A DNA stretch of 58,946 bases from JBMDXK01 sp048594375 (GCA_048594375.1 JBMDXK010000026.1:1-58946); one strand, 5' to 3'; shown: positions 23,458 through 31,067, counted from the first letter of the stretch. The notes: generated by a model from the sequence alone, not told the origin. Numbers and translations: made by a program.

Positions 23458-24156
23458 ATGGATAAACATAGCCGATTAAGAGAGGCGCGTATTGCCGCTG
23501 GCTTTAAAAGCAGCGCAGATGCAGCGCGGTCTCTGGGCGTAAGCCCACCAACATATGCACATCATGAAAACGGAACGAGAGGCTTCCGTGATGACGCAGC
23601 GCGTCTTTATGCACGACGCTTCAAAGTGAGTGTTGAGTGGCTACTTTTCGGCAATGGAGATATGAGCTCCTCGAACGCAGAGGATAGCTCAATCTTATTA
23701 TTTCCTCAAAAGACAGAAGCTGTACAGCACGAGCCCAACGCAATCATCTCCAACGAGCCACCTGTCGAATTTACGCGGGTGCCGGTGTATGGTCAGGCCA
23801 TTGGTGGAGAGGATGGATATTTCGTGTTAAACGGCAGCCACATAGACGATATTTTAGCGCCGCCCATCCTTACAGGCGTGAAAAATGCTTATGCGGTCTA
23901 TGTCGCCGGTGAAAGCATGGAGCCGCGCTATTTTGCCGGTGAAGCTGTATTTGTTCACCCGCGCTTGCCTGTAGCGCGCGGTGATTTTGTTGTCGCACAG
24001 ATCAAGCGCAACGGTGATATACACGGCTATGTCAAACGGCTTGTGAAAATGACGGAAGATAAAATTATTCTTGGGCAGTTCAACCCCTCCAAAGAGCTGG
24101 AGTTTTCGCGCGACCAGGTGATTAGCATTCACAAGATCGTGGCAAGTGGAATTTAA
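23458..24156 (+). CDS. CI-type phage repressor (HTH + S24 peptidase)
   Basis: 232 aa from ATG 23458 (MDKHSRLREARIAAGF); an upstream in-frame start at 23428 would lie in the operator region. Residues 5-60 form the XRE DNA-binding domain. Residues 105-232 are a LexA/CI-like S24 domain with the catalytic Ser in GESMEPRY (Ser153) and a Lys in GYVKRLVK (about 193). No clear Ala-Gly cleavage dipeptide is seen, so SOS autocleavage is uncertain. It maintains lysogeny, probably by binding ATAC-N5-GTAT sites at 23421, 25330 and 25388. Confidence 0.88.
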   Translation: MDKHSRLREARIAAGFKSSADAARSLGVSPPTYAHHENGTRGFRDDAARLYARRFKVSVEWLLFGNGDMSSSNAEDSSILLFPQKTEAVQHEPNAIISNEPPVEFTRVPVYGQAIGGEDGYFVLNGSHIDDILAPPILTGVKNAYAVYVAGESMEPRYFAGEAVFVHPRLPVARGDFVVAQIKRNGDIHGYVKRLVKMTEDKIILGQFNPSKELEFSRDQVISIHKIVASGI

Positions 24157-24182
24157 TTCTTATTTATTGGAATTTATTATAA

Positions 24183-24536
24183 ATGAACAGCTCTAACCAT
24201 CTGACCACCGAAGATAAAATGCTTATTGAAATGCGGCTTGCCAATGAGAGCAAATCAGTCGGCGCTGCCTATCTTCTGTGGTTCTTTCTCGGGGTTTTTG
24301 GGATGCACAGGTTTTATCTGGGTGATGCAAAAACTGGCATGATTATTCTCGGCTGCAACATCGCGGGGGTGGTTATGATCTTTATACCGCTTCTTGCTCT
24401 AATGATGTTCTTGATAGCGGCTGCAATCAATCTTCACGATCTTTTCATGATCCCAAGTCTTGTAAGGGGGCGCAAAGAGCGCCTTCGTCAGAACCTTGCG
24501 GATGAAGCCAGAAAAATGAAGTTCGCGGGGGCGTGA
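24183..24536 (+). CDS. TM2-domain membrane protein
   Basis: 117 aa. The TM2 signature is visible: AAYLLWFFLGVFGMHRFYLG (first helix, then the short turn) followed by TGMIILGCNIAGVVMIFIPL (second helix) and an extra hydrophobic stretch with a conserved Asp (INLHDLF). TM2 proteins are small inner-membrane proteins of unclear role and occur in many prophages. It lies 26 bases after the repressor gene on the same strand and so may be expressed in the lysogen. Confidence 0.85.
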   Translation: MNSSNHLTTEDKMLIEMRLANESKSVGAAYLLWFFLGVFGMHRFYLGDAKTGMIILGCNIAGVVMIFIPLLALMMFLIAAAINLHDLFMIPSLVRGRKERLRQNLADEARKMKFAGA

Positions 24537-24725
24537 ATCGCGAATAACTGTTTTTGTGTACCTCACAACCTCAAGAATGCCACCTGTTTCAGGGCATATT
24601 TTCCGAATGGCGCTAGCCTTCTTGCTCGGGTCTGGCGGCCTACTTGGAAGATTGCGTGTTTGGATTTTCTCTGCCGCCCTTCGCTCTCTAGATTTGCGTT
24701 CAATCATGCGTGAAATCAGTGTCAT
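24399..24725 (-). CDS. Possible small basic protein, antisense to the TM2 gene end
   Basis: 108 aa from ATG 24725, which is preceded by a GAGGGG ribosome binding site. The product is basic (MTLISRMIERKSRERRAAEK, then CPETGGILEVVRYTK), and its last 45 codons run antisense to the end of the TM2 gene. No domain is recognised. The part that does not overlap (24540-24725) has plausible codon use, but the antisense overlap lowers confidence. Confidence 0.35.
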   Translation of the reverse strand: MTLISRMIERKSRERRAAEKIQTRNLPSRPPDPSKKASAIRKICPETGGILEVVRYTKTVIRDSRPRELHFSGFIRKVLTKALFAPPYKTWDHEKIVKIDCSRYQEHH

Positions 24726-25327
24726 TTTCCCCTCGCGCGCTTTAGATACAATTCTCGACCGTCTCATCTGACAAGACGCAACTATCCCAAGGACGCTATA
24801 TCCCCCACAGCACGCCGTGGCACTCGACCGCTCACATCCTTCGGTCAATTGGGATAGATATTTTCAAAACATCGTATAACTGCACTGCGCGATCTCGCTC
24901 GCGCCAGGCGATCCCCCGAACGCGGTTCATGGCCGCATTCAAGCCGTGGTACAATGTGGTGCAGTTTCCCCTCAAGCCATATCAAGCCAGTCGGGCGGTC
25001 GTCCTTGTTTCCCGCGATGTTTGTTCAGTTTCCAATAAAAATTGGTCACTCCAAAACTGATATTGGATGGCAATTTCTTGCCGAAGCAGCTCATCACGCC
25101 ATTTCTGGCGGGAATGGGAACAGCGCTATTTCCCCACCCATTCCTGTGAACAACAACCGCTTTGTGATTCGTGCGGCGGGAGCCTCCGGGCAGACCCGCA
25201 CAAGCCATTTGCGCTTTGTTTTTCAACTAAATCTCAACTAAATCTCAACTAAACCGCCACCAAAAGCCTCAGCGAAGGGCGGCGATTAAGTTTCCATTTA
25301 CCAAAATACGCACAGCCATAAACTTGT
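24726..25327. other. Gene-poor segment with long inverted repeats
   Basis: No gene is supported, although 60-95 codon frames are open on both strands. CTATCCCAA (24782-24790) and TTGGGATAG (24849-24857) form a nine-base-pair inverted repeat with an inner AAGGA/TCCTT pairing. CCAAT-AAAA-ATTGG (25032-25045) and GGAATGGG with CCCATTCC (25111-25144) are further hairpins. An 11-base unit CAACTAAATCT is repeated 2.7 times at 25224-25253. The region separates the lysogeny genes from the rightward operon. Confidence 0.45.
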
Positions 25328-25329
25328 CA

Positions 25330-25403
25330 ATACACAATGTATCGAATTATTCAGAATATTTTTATCCAATACGTATTGACATATCCGATACGTTTTGTAT
25401 TAT
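25330..25403 (+). promoter_or_regulatory. Rightward operon promoter with two CI-like operators
   Basis: TTGACA (25376-25381), a 16-base spacer and TATTAT (25398-25403) form a near-consensus promoter. ATAC-N5-GTAT occurs at 25330-25342 and at 25388-25400, the latter between -35 and -10. The palindrome CAATACGTATTG (25367-25378) overlaps the -35. This layout predicts tight repression by the CI-type protein. Confidence 0.7.
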
Positions 25404-25427
25404 ACCTCCATCAACGGAGAAAACAGC

Positions 25428-25799
25428 ATGACACAGAGAAATCCATTTGATCGTGAGTTCTATGCAGTTGTCACAGACTTGGGCAATCATGGCCTACATT
25501 TTGAGGAACTTCCTCTTGATCTGGCGACCACAGAAACCCCGCTTCAACTTGCCGCTGGCATAGATAGCGTCCATAAAATTTTTAAATTCCGCCCCGTGGA
25601 CATTTCCACAGAAATAGCCGAACAGTGGCTAGAGAAAATATTAAATGAGGGTGTTGTTGACGGCGATATTCTCCCGCCATTCATCACAAATCACGTCCAC
25701 AATGCCTATGACCGCGTTTTAGATAACCTCCCCACAGGCAAGCTGAACGAACCCCTCACAGCGCACGATCTGGGCGTTGGCGGTCTGAAAGCGTTTTGA
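25428..25799 (+). CDS. Unknown rightward-operon protein (123 aa)
   Basis: The start is ATG 25428 (MTQRNPFDREFYAVVTDLGN), preceded by an ACGGAG site. The product is soluble and mixed alpha/beta, with LQLAAGIDSVHKIFKF and a C-terminal VLDNLPTGKLNEPLTAHDLG. No family is recognised. As first gene after the near-consensus promoter, it should be expressed strongly on induction. Similarly placed genes in other temperate phages often encode host-takeover or recombination-accessory proteins; nothing here shows which. Confidence 0.65.
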   Translation: MTQRNPFDREFYAVVTDLGNHGLHFEELPLDLATTETPLQLAAGIDSVHKIFKFRPVDISTEIAEQWLEKILNEGVVDGDILPPFITNHVHNAYDRVLDNLPTGKLNEPLTAHDLGVGGLKAF

Positions 25800-25806
25800 G
25801 GCGGAC

Positions 25807-26001
25807 ATGGAAAATCAAAGCACCGAAACCTATCTGCCCATGACTTCTGAAGTCGCAATAGCGTGGTTCGAGTTTTCCGGCATGAGACCCGCCAACGATG
25901 CAGAGCTTGTCAGCTTTGCCCGATCATTGGGTTTTCTCAATGACGTAATTGCAGAAATTATTTCCCCGCTTCGCCAGCATTTCGGCATTCAAGCGGTATA
26001 A
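25807..26001 (+). CDS. Unknown small protein (64 aa)
   Basis: 64 aa, MENQSTETYLPMTSEVAIAW then FEFSGMRPANDAELVSFARS. Acidic and helical, seven bases after the preceding gene and therefore in the same operon. GAGGCGG serves as ribosome binding site. No family recognised. Confidence 0.55.
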   Translation: MENQSTETYLPMTSEVAIAWFEFSGMRPANDAELVSFARSLGFLNDVIAEIISPLRQHFGIQAV

Positions 26002-26015
26002 AGAAAGCCAATAAA

Positions 26016-26120
26016 ATGAACATCTTAAAGAACGTTGCTTTAGCAGCGATGGAGCTTTGCGCTCTGAGTGTATTCCTGACAGCGGTTTTGCTCTTAGCAT
26101 CTGCTTCTCAAAATGTGTGA
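26016..26120 (+). CDS. Possible 34-aa single-helix membrane peptide
   Basis: ATG 26016, TGA 26118-26120. The product MNILKNVALAAMELCALS continues VFLTAVLLLASASQNV and is a single hydrophobic helix with one N-terminal Lys. The operon context favours translation, but the upstream ribosome binding site (AAGAAAG) is only fair. Small hydrophobic peptides of this kind act in some phages as holin-like or membrane-stress proteins. Coding status is uncertain. Confidence 0.4.
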   Translation: MNILKNVALAAMELCALSVFLTAVLLLASASQNV

Positions 26121-26128
26121 GTGATGTG

Positions 26129-26626
26129 ATGTCCGGCAAGGAAATTCTGGATATGTGTTGCGGCTCAAGAATGTTCTGGTTCGACAAGAACGATGAAAGA
26201 ACATTGTTTTGTGACGTGCGGCAAGAGGATCACATACTTTGCGATGGTAGAAGACTTTCCATAAGCCCCGACCAAATTGCAGACTTTAGATCACTACCAT
26301 TCTGCGATGAACAGTTTTCATTGGTCATTTTTGACCCGCCGCATTTGGTAAACGCAGGTGAAACAAGCTGGATGAGAGCGAAATATGGAGCGCTCCATAA
26401 AGCGACATGGCGGGAAGACATTAAAGCAGGTTTTGCAGAGGCATTTCGCGTCCTCAAGGCCAATGGAACTTTGATTTTCAAATGGAACGAAACCCAGATC
26501 AAAGTTCAAGAAATTCTCAATCTCACTCCTGAAAAACCTGTGATTGGTCACATTTCAGGAAAGCAAAATAACACTCACTGGATTTGCTTCTTGAAAGGGG
26601 CAATGGGAGGCCGCCATGACTTTTGA
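26129..26626 (+). CDS. SAM-dependent methyltransferase
   Basis: 165 aa from ATG 26129 (MSGKEILDMCCGSRMFW). Motif I is ILDMCCGSRMFWFD, and motif IV is LVIFDPPHLVNAG, close to the DPPY of amino-methylating DNA methyltransferases but with His. A later strand (FRVLKANGTLIFKWNE) completes a compact class I fold. No target recognition domain is seen, so it probably modifies a simple site or a small substrate. Its 3' end overlaps the next gene by 11 bases. Protection of phage DNA from restriction is a reasonable guess. Confidence 0.78.
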   Translation: MSGKEILDMCCGSRMFWFDKNDERTLFCDVRQEDHILCDGRRLSISPDQIADFRSLPFCDEQFSLVIFDPPHLVNAGETSWMRAKYGALHKATWREDIKAGFAEAFRVLKANGTLIFKWNETQIKVQEILNLTPEKPVIGHISGKQNNTHWICFLKGAMGGRHDF

Positions 26627-26987
26627 TGAAATGCAGGCAGCCGTTGAAGACTTAGTTTCCGCGCTAAAAGCTAAAGATATAAAAGATGCTTATTTGTCAA
26701 AAATGAACATCTACAACGACAGCGTATCAATTTCTCTCTGGAACGCAGAGGGTTGGGATAGCGGGAAAGATTACACCAAGCATTTCACCGCCGATACACC
26801 AGAAGCAGCCATCGCAAATGCACAAGCATTCATCGCTGCTTTGCCATCAACCGTAAGCCATACAGCTTTCTCGCGTCAGTTAAACCAGCTCATTGAGCAA
26901 GGTCAAGGCGATGGCGTAAACGCCGTTCATTTCGATCTCCTGTGCGATACGCTGGATGCAATCAATCAACCCCAAATAATGGAATAA
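26616..26987 (+). CDS. Unknown rightward-operon protein (123 aa)
   Basis: 123 aa, beginning MTFDEMQAAVEDLVSALKAK. The central part (VSISLWNAEGWDSGKDYTKH) looks like a small beta sheet, and the rest is helical. No domain recognised. A GGGAGG ribosome binding site lies inside the end of the methyltransferase gene, so the two are translationally linked. Confidence 0.6.
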   Translation: MTFDEMQAAVEDLVSALKAKDIKDAYLSKMNIYNDSVSISLWNAEGWDSGKDYTKHFTADTPEAAIANAQAFIAALPSTVSHTAFSRQLNQLIEQGQGDGVNAVHFDLLCDTLDAINQPQIME

Positions 26988-26991
26988 ATCT

Positions 26992-27885
26992 ATGACAACG
27001 CAATGGCTTGATAATAATAATGTGTCCTATACAGTTTCAGCAGACGGATTGATATTAATCGACGGCAATATAGATATTAAGGCAGGTGATGACGTAACAC
27101 TTGATAATGTTATAGAAGTATCCGGCTCTGTCGATGTCAGCGAAAACGCCACGCTCAATGCTCCTGCGTTGGCGGAAGTATCCGGCTCTGTCGATGTCAG
27201 CGAAAACGCCGCGCTCAATGCTCCTGCGTTGGTGAAGTCCGGCCCTGTCTATGTCAGAGCAAACGCCACGCTCAATGCTCCTGCGTTGGTGAAGTCCGGC
27301 CCTGTCTATGTCAGCGAAAACGCCACGCTCAATGCTCCTGCGTTGGCGGAAGTATCCGGCTCTGTCGATGTCAGCGAAAACGCCACGCTCAATGCTCCTG
27401 CGTTGGTCACAATCGGTCATGTGAGGTGCGAGATCGAACTATTTGGCTACCAGATCAAGGTTTTTGATGGGATTGGTTGCGTTGTTCTGTCGGAGAAACA
27501 GCGCGATGGCATAACCATACGGTATTGCCGCAAAGCGGCATTCAAGGATGGTAGGCTGGTCGGAGACAAATTCTTCGTTGTATCTCAGGTCGAACATAAT
27601 TCTCACGGCTCTTCACTTGAAGAAGCAATGGCAGACCTTCTCTACAAAACAGCAGATCGAGATGTGTCAAAATACCAGAACATGCCGCTTGACACAATAA
27701 AGTCACCACATGAATGGTCAACCGTTTACCGCATTGTCACAGGCGCCTGCCAATACGGCACACAACAATTTATGCAGCAAAAAGGCGCTCTCAAAGAGTT
27801 ATACACGCTAGCAGAAATCATTGAAGAAACGCGCGGTGCCTATGCTTCTGATCACTTCCGTGAAGTTGTCGGAGTTATGTCATGA
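26992..27885 (+). CDS. Repeat protein with five near-identical beta-type repeats
   Basis: 297 aa. Residues about 42-139 consist of five 19-20 residue repeats of the type SGSVDVSENATLNAPAL, with a variable linker (AEV or VK). Each repeat can form one turn of a parallel beta-helix or solenoid. The C-terminal 150 residues (CRKAAFKDGRLVGDKFFVV, SSLEEAMADLLYK, IKSPHEWSTVYRIVTGAC) are a conserved phage module of unknown role. The repeat array is recent: copies are almost identical in DNA. It overlaps the next gene by four bases. Function unknown. Confidence 0.75.
   Translation: MTTQWLDNNNVSYTVSADGLILIDGNIDIKAGDDVTLDNVIEVSGSVDVSENATLNAPALAEVSGSVDVSENAALNAPALVKSGPVYVRANATLNAPALVKSGPVYVSENATLNAPALAEVSGSVDVSENATLNAPALVTIGHVRCEIELFGYQIKVFDGIGCVVLSEKQRDGITIRYCRKAAFKDGRLVGDKFFVVSQVEHNSHGSSLEEAMADLLYKTADRDVSKYQNMPLDTIKSPHEWSTVYRIVTGACQYGTQQFMQQKGALKELYTLAEIIEETRGAYASDHFREVVGVMS
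27115..27408 (+). repeat. Five tandem 57-60-bp repeats inside a gene
   Basis: Copies at 27115-27174, 27175-27234, 27235-27291, 27292-27348 and 27349-27408. The 60-base form (copies 1, 2 and 5) starts GAAGTATCCGGC and the 57-base form (copies 3 and 4) AAGTCCGGC; most of the rest is identical. All copies keep the reading frame. Confidence 0.95.
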
Positions 27886-28271
27886 GCGATAAAATTAAAC
27901 GTGAACCTAAATACCCCTTCGATGATGCCATGAAAGAACTTAAGCACACGCCGGGGCCTTGGCGGTTTTCACCTTCCGACTTCGAAGGAGAGTTTATCAT
28001 TACGGGGAGCAATGAACTTGGTGGCTCTGTTCTTCCAATTCTCGGGAGGACACATAACTGGCCTCATAACGCAGAAGCCAACGCCCGCGTTATGGCCGCT
28101 GCGCCGGAGCTGCTGGATGCTGCTTTTCAAGCGAAGGTTCGTATCGAAAGCTTGATAACCTTCATCGAGAAGCACATCCCAAACGAAGACGCCAGCTGTA
28201 AACGTGAGATTGCTTGGTCAATTCAGGAAAACCTCAGAGCAGCCATCGCCAAAGCTACAGGTGAAGCATGA
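27882..28271 (+). CDS. Phage protein with 'AAPELLDAA' helix motif
   Basis: 129 aa. The pattern KHTPGPWRFSPSDF, then HNAEANARVMAAAPELLDAA, is widespread in small phage proteins of recombination and nin-like regions. The first part is a short beta domain, the last a helix containing the conserved AAPELL segment. Function unknown. It overlaps both neighbours by four bases and so belongs to the rec operon. Confidence 0.75.
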   Translation: MSDKIKREPKYPFDDAMKELKHTPGPWRFSPSDFEGEFIITGSNELGGSVLPILGRTHNWPHNAEANARVMAAAPELLDAAFQAKVRIESLITFIEKHIPNEDASCKREIAWSIQENLRAAIAKATGEA

Positions 28272-29194
28272 CCATAGGCACCCTCACCCATCCCGCCAAG
28301 CTTGCCGAAGGTCAGCTTATAACCGAGAACGGCATCTATGATTTGTCGATGGAGCAGTATCATGGGCAGCCCTGTGATGCTCCAAGCATCAGCTCCAGCG
28401 GCCTGCGTAAAATCTGGAATGAAAGCCCAGCCCATTTTTGGGATGAATGCAGCCTCAACCCAGATCGCGCAGAGCCAGAAGACAAGCCGCATTTTAATAT
28501 CGGACGTGCGGCGCACCATCTCTTATTCTTAGGCCGTGAAGGCTTTGAGAATGAATATGCAGTCCGCCCTGAATGCTGGACGGATTACAAAAAGGCAGAT
28601 GCCAGAGCATGGCGTGATGGTGTGCTTGCTTGCGGCATGACACCGCTTTTGCCGTCTGAAATGGATGCCATCGTGCGCATGGCTTCATCGCTGGGGCGGC
28701 ACCCTCTGGTTAAAGCCGGTATTCTGGATGGCTATGTTGAACGGTCGTTGATTTTCAAAGACCCAGAAACAGGCATTTGGCTCAAAGCGCGGCCTGACTG
28801 TATCCCGAATGACAGCGGGGATTTTTCAGACCTTAAAACCACGACAAGCGTGGATGATGATGCCTTGCGCCGTACCATTGCAGACAGCGGCTATCATGTT
28901 CAGGCCGCGCTTGTGGGCATGGCCTACCGCACTTTGTTCAAGCGTGAAATGCAGAGCTTTTCTTTAGTATTTGTCGAGAAGAAACGCCCGTTCTGTGTTC
29001 GTGTCGTGGCGCTCACCGATGAAGATATTCATCGCGGCGAAAAGCAAATTCACGCTTCTTTGCGCCTGTTCAAACAATGTTTGGAGGCAGGCGAATGGCC
29101 AGCCCAAGGCAATCAGAACGATGCGCAATATTTTCCACTGCCCACATGGGCAACCAACCGCATTGATGCGCGGCTTGATGTAATGGGAGTTTGA
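28268..29194 (+). CDS. RecE-type exonuclease (PD-(D/E)XK, DUF3799)
   Basis: 308 aa. The family pattern is complete: SISSSGLRKIWNESPAHFW at the N-terminus, GRAAHHLLF (helix), then the catalytic core KARPDCIPNDSGDFSDLKTT with Asp and DLK, and SGYHVQAALVGMAY (the Q-x-x-x-Y-type motif). This is the putative exodeoxyribonuclease VIII/RecE C-terminal nuclease, which resects double-strand ends 5' to 3'. It precedes the annealing protein by one base, the usual nuclease-annealase pair for recombination. Confidence 0.88.
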   Translation: MTIGTLTHPAKLAEGQLITENGIYDLSMEQYHGQPCDAPSISSSGLRKIWNESPAHFWDECSLNPDRAEPEDKPHFNIGRAAHHLLFLGREGFENEYAVRPECWTDYKKADARAWRDGVLACGMTPLLPSEMDAIVRMASSLGRHPLVKAGILDGYVERSLIFKDPETGIWLKARPDCIPNDSGDFSDLKTTTSVDDDALRRTIADSGYHVQAALVGMAYRTLFKREMQSFSLVFVEKKRPFCVRVVALTDEDIHRGEKQIHASLRLFKQCLEAGEWPAQGNQNDAQYFPLPTWATNRIDARLDVMGV

Positions 29195-29195
29195 T

Positions 29196-30170
29196 ATGAA
29201 CCAAGTAGCAAAAATAGATGATCGCCGGTCTGTTCTCGTGGATATTTCTATGCGGTATGGCATGGAACCGCAAGCATTTGAAGCCACGGTTCGCGCCACT
29301 TGTATGCCTTCTGGCAAAGAACAGGTATCCCGTGAACAGTTTGCAGCCTTTCTGCTTGTTGCCAAGGAATATGACCTTAACCCTCTTACTCGCGAGATTT
29401 ATGCCTTCCCTGGCAAAGGTGGCGGTATTCAGCCCATCGTCAGTATTGATGGATGGATGTCAATGATAAACAAACACCCTGCGTTTGATGGAATGCAGTT
29501 CAATGACATTCTGGAAGGCGGTAAGCTTACGGCGGTTGAATGCCGGATGTTCCGCAAAGACCGTTCGCATCCGATCACGGTCATTGAATACATGTCCGAG
29601 TGTAAGCGCACAACAGAGCCATGGCAGAAATGGCCTGCGCGTATGCTGCGCCACAAAGCAGCGATCCAGTGCGCACGCTATGCTTTTGGCTTTTCCGGCA
29701 TTGTCGATCCTGACGAAGCAGACCGGCTGCAGGATGCCCCGCCTTCAACCGGCTTGGCTGCACGGCTGGCTGCTACACCCAGAGCATCCGAAGGCTTCAA
29801 CGCCGTTGCCGATCAAATCATTGAAGCCGAGATTGTGGATCCACAAACAGGTGAAATTACAGAGACCAGCGAACCCAACTCCGTTGATACCGGGGGTTCG
29901 CAGGATGGGGAAGGTTCCGAGCCGGAAACAGCGCCCGAGCCTTCCCCAGAAACTCAAACATCCGATGATCCCGTTGCGCTTGTTACCGAGTTAAAAGCGG
30001 CTCTCAACAAAGGCTTTGCCGATGGTGAGTTCGGTGTGGCCGGCGACATTGACAAAGCCGTGGCACCGTTTGCAGAGCGCCTGAACGCTTCAACGAAAGA
30101 AGCCCGCGCGGAAGCAAGACAAGCTGTCACGCGCATGAAAGAAACCATCGCTGAAGCGAATAAGTATTGA
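29196..30170 (+). CDS. recT: RecT/Bet-type single-strand annealing protein
   Basis: 324 aa. Residues 1-180 match the phage RecT/Bet annealase: SREQFAAFLLVAKEYDLNP, LTREIYAFPGKGGGIQPIVS, IDGWMSMINKHPAFDGM, and WPARMLRHKAAIQCARYAFG. The C-terminal part is an acidic, Pro/Ser/Glu-rich linker followed by a helical tail (about 250-324) that may contact the nuclease or the host SSB. It anneals complementary strands resected by the adjacent RecE-type protein. Confidence 0.9.
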   Translation: MNQVAKIDDRRSVLVDISMRYGMEPQAFEATVRATCMPSGKEQVSREQFAAFLLVAKEYDLNPLTREIYAFPGKGGGIQPIVSIDGWMSMINKHPAFDGMQFNDILEGGKLTAVECRMFRKDRSHPITVIEYMSECKRTTEPWQKWPARMLRHKAAIQCARYAFGFSGIVDPDEADRLQDAPPSTGLAARLAATPRASEGFNAVADQIIEAEIVDPQTGEITETSEPNSVDTGGSQDGEGSEPETAPEPSPETQTSDDPVALVTELKAALNKGFADGEFGVAGDIDKAVAPFAERLNASTKEARAEARQAVTRMKETIAEANKY

Positions 30171-30177
30171 GGCTCTC

Positions 30178-30774
30178 ATGATCCTATTCCTATCACTCGC
30201 CACCTCTGGCTTAATCGACCGCAAACAGCCTCTTGATAGCCCGTCGCAGCCCTTTATTCTGTCCATTACGGCTGAGCTTTGCAATGCAGAACTTGAGCCA
30301 TTGGATCACGCCCACCTGCGTGTGCGCGCGCCGGAAGGCCGTAAAGTCAGCATTGGCGCTACAAATGTCAACGGGATTACAAACCGGCAAGCTGCGGTCA
30401 ATGGCATCAATGAAATAGCCGCATTGTCTGTCTTGTGCGGTCTTGCCAGTCAGTCATTGCAGGTTGTCGGTCATGGCATCGAGTTTGATCGTGATGTGGC
30501 CGTGGGCAGGCTTATGGCTTTGGGTAAAAGCCCACGCCAGCTTACCCGTGCAGGCTTGGAATGGGTGGATACCATGAAGACAGCGGCTCACTTCTGCAAG
30601 ATTGAAAGCGGCAATGAGGATGGAAACTATAAATGGCCGTCACTCAACGAAGCTTGCCAGCATATTTTAGGATATGAGCCGGAAGGCAATCGAAGCGCAT
30701 GGGATAATCTCCAACGCGCAAAGATGATTTATACCGCGCTGCATAAGCAAGGCGCTTTTGAGGTGGCGGCATGA
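30178..30774 (+). CDS. DnaQ-like exonuclease fold with lost catalytic residues
   Basis: 198 aa. The order of motifs is that of DEDDh 3'-5' exonucleases: the first strand LFLSLATSGL corresponds to the usual F-x-D-x-E-T-T-G-L, but both acidic residues are replaced by Ser and Ala. The second motif, VVGHGIEFDRDV, keeps its Asp. The C-terminal motif NRSAWDNLQRAKMIY keeps the Asp but has no His. It is therefore predicted to be catalytically inactive, perhaps a DNA-end-binding partner of the RecE/RecT pair. Confidence 0.7.
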   Translation: MILFLSLATSGLIDRKQPLDSPSQPFILSITAELCNAELEPLDHAHLRVRAPEGRKVSIGATNVNGITNRQAAVNGINEIAALSVLCGLASQSLQVVGHGIEFDRDVAVGRLMALGKSPRQLTRAGLEWVDTMKTAAHFCKIESGNEDGNYKWPSLNEACQHILGYEPEGNRSAWDNLQRAKMIYTALHKQGAFEVAA

Positions 30775-31067
30775 AAATGCTGTTGACAAACCTTTCAAAT
30801 CAATGCAGCTTTATCGGGCTGACGCAAAAAACGTCAGTGGAGCGTAGAAACTCTGATCCAAGGCGTGCAAGCGCCTTCCACCCGAACGGCGCTATTGTTT
30901 TGCCTACGCAATGGCATTTGCTCCTATGGTGGGAGGGCAGCGAATATAATACCCGCAAGGGGAATAAGCTCGCCTGTACCTTGGTCAGGTTTCTAACCTC
31001 CCGCCGCCAGCGGGTTCGTAGAAAAACTCTCTGGTGGCTCTCAAGGCCAACCAAGGAGAGCTTTTCA
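30775..31067 (+). promoter_or_regulatory. Structured leader before the 123-aa gene
   Basis: The 293 gene-free bases contain stems CTGACG/CGTCAG (30819-30837), AAGGCG/CGCCTT (30860-30877), AGGTT/AACCT (30987-30999), CCCGC/GCGGG (31000-31014), and GCTCTC (31037-31042) with GAGAGC (31056-31061). The last stem covers the AAGGAG site of the ATG at 31068. A frame from 30771 runs through the whole stretch into the gene but looks non-coding. Translational control is inferred. Confidence 0.5.

Noticed and set aside
24954..25241. 95-codon plus-strand frame and 84-codon minus-strand frame over the same bases
   Set aside because: Both lack clear ribosome binding sites and domain character, and the stretch is full of hairpins.
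27055..27420. 121-codon minus-strand frame with regular repeats
   Set aside because: It is the antisense shadow of the tandem repeats in the 26992-27885 gene.
30771..31067. 99-codon N-terminal extension of the 31068 gene
   Set aside because: Composition is non-coding, the segment is rich in hairpins, and a good ribosome binding site supports the ATG at 31068.
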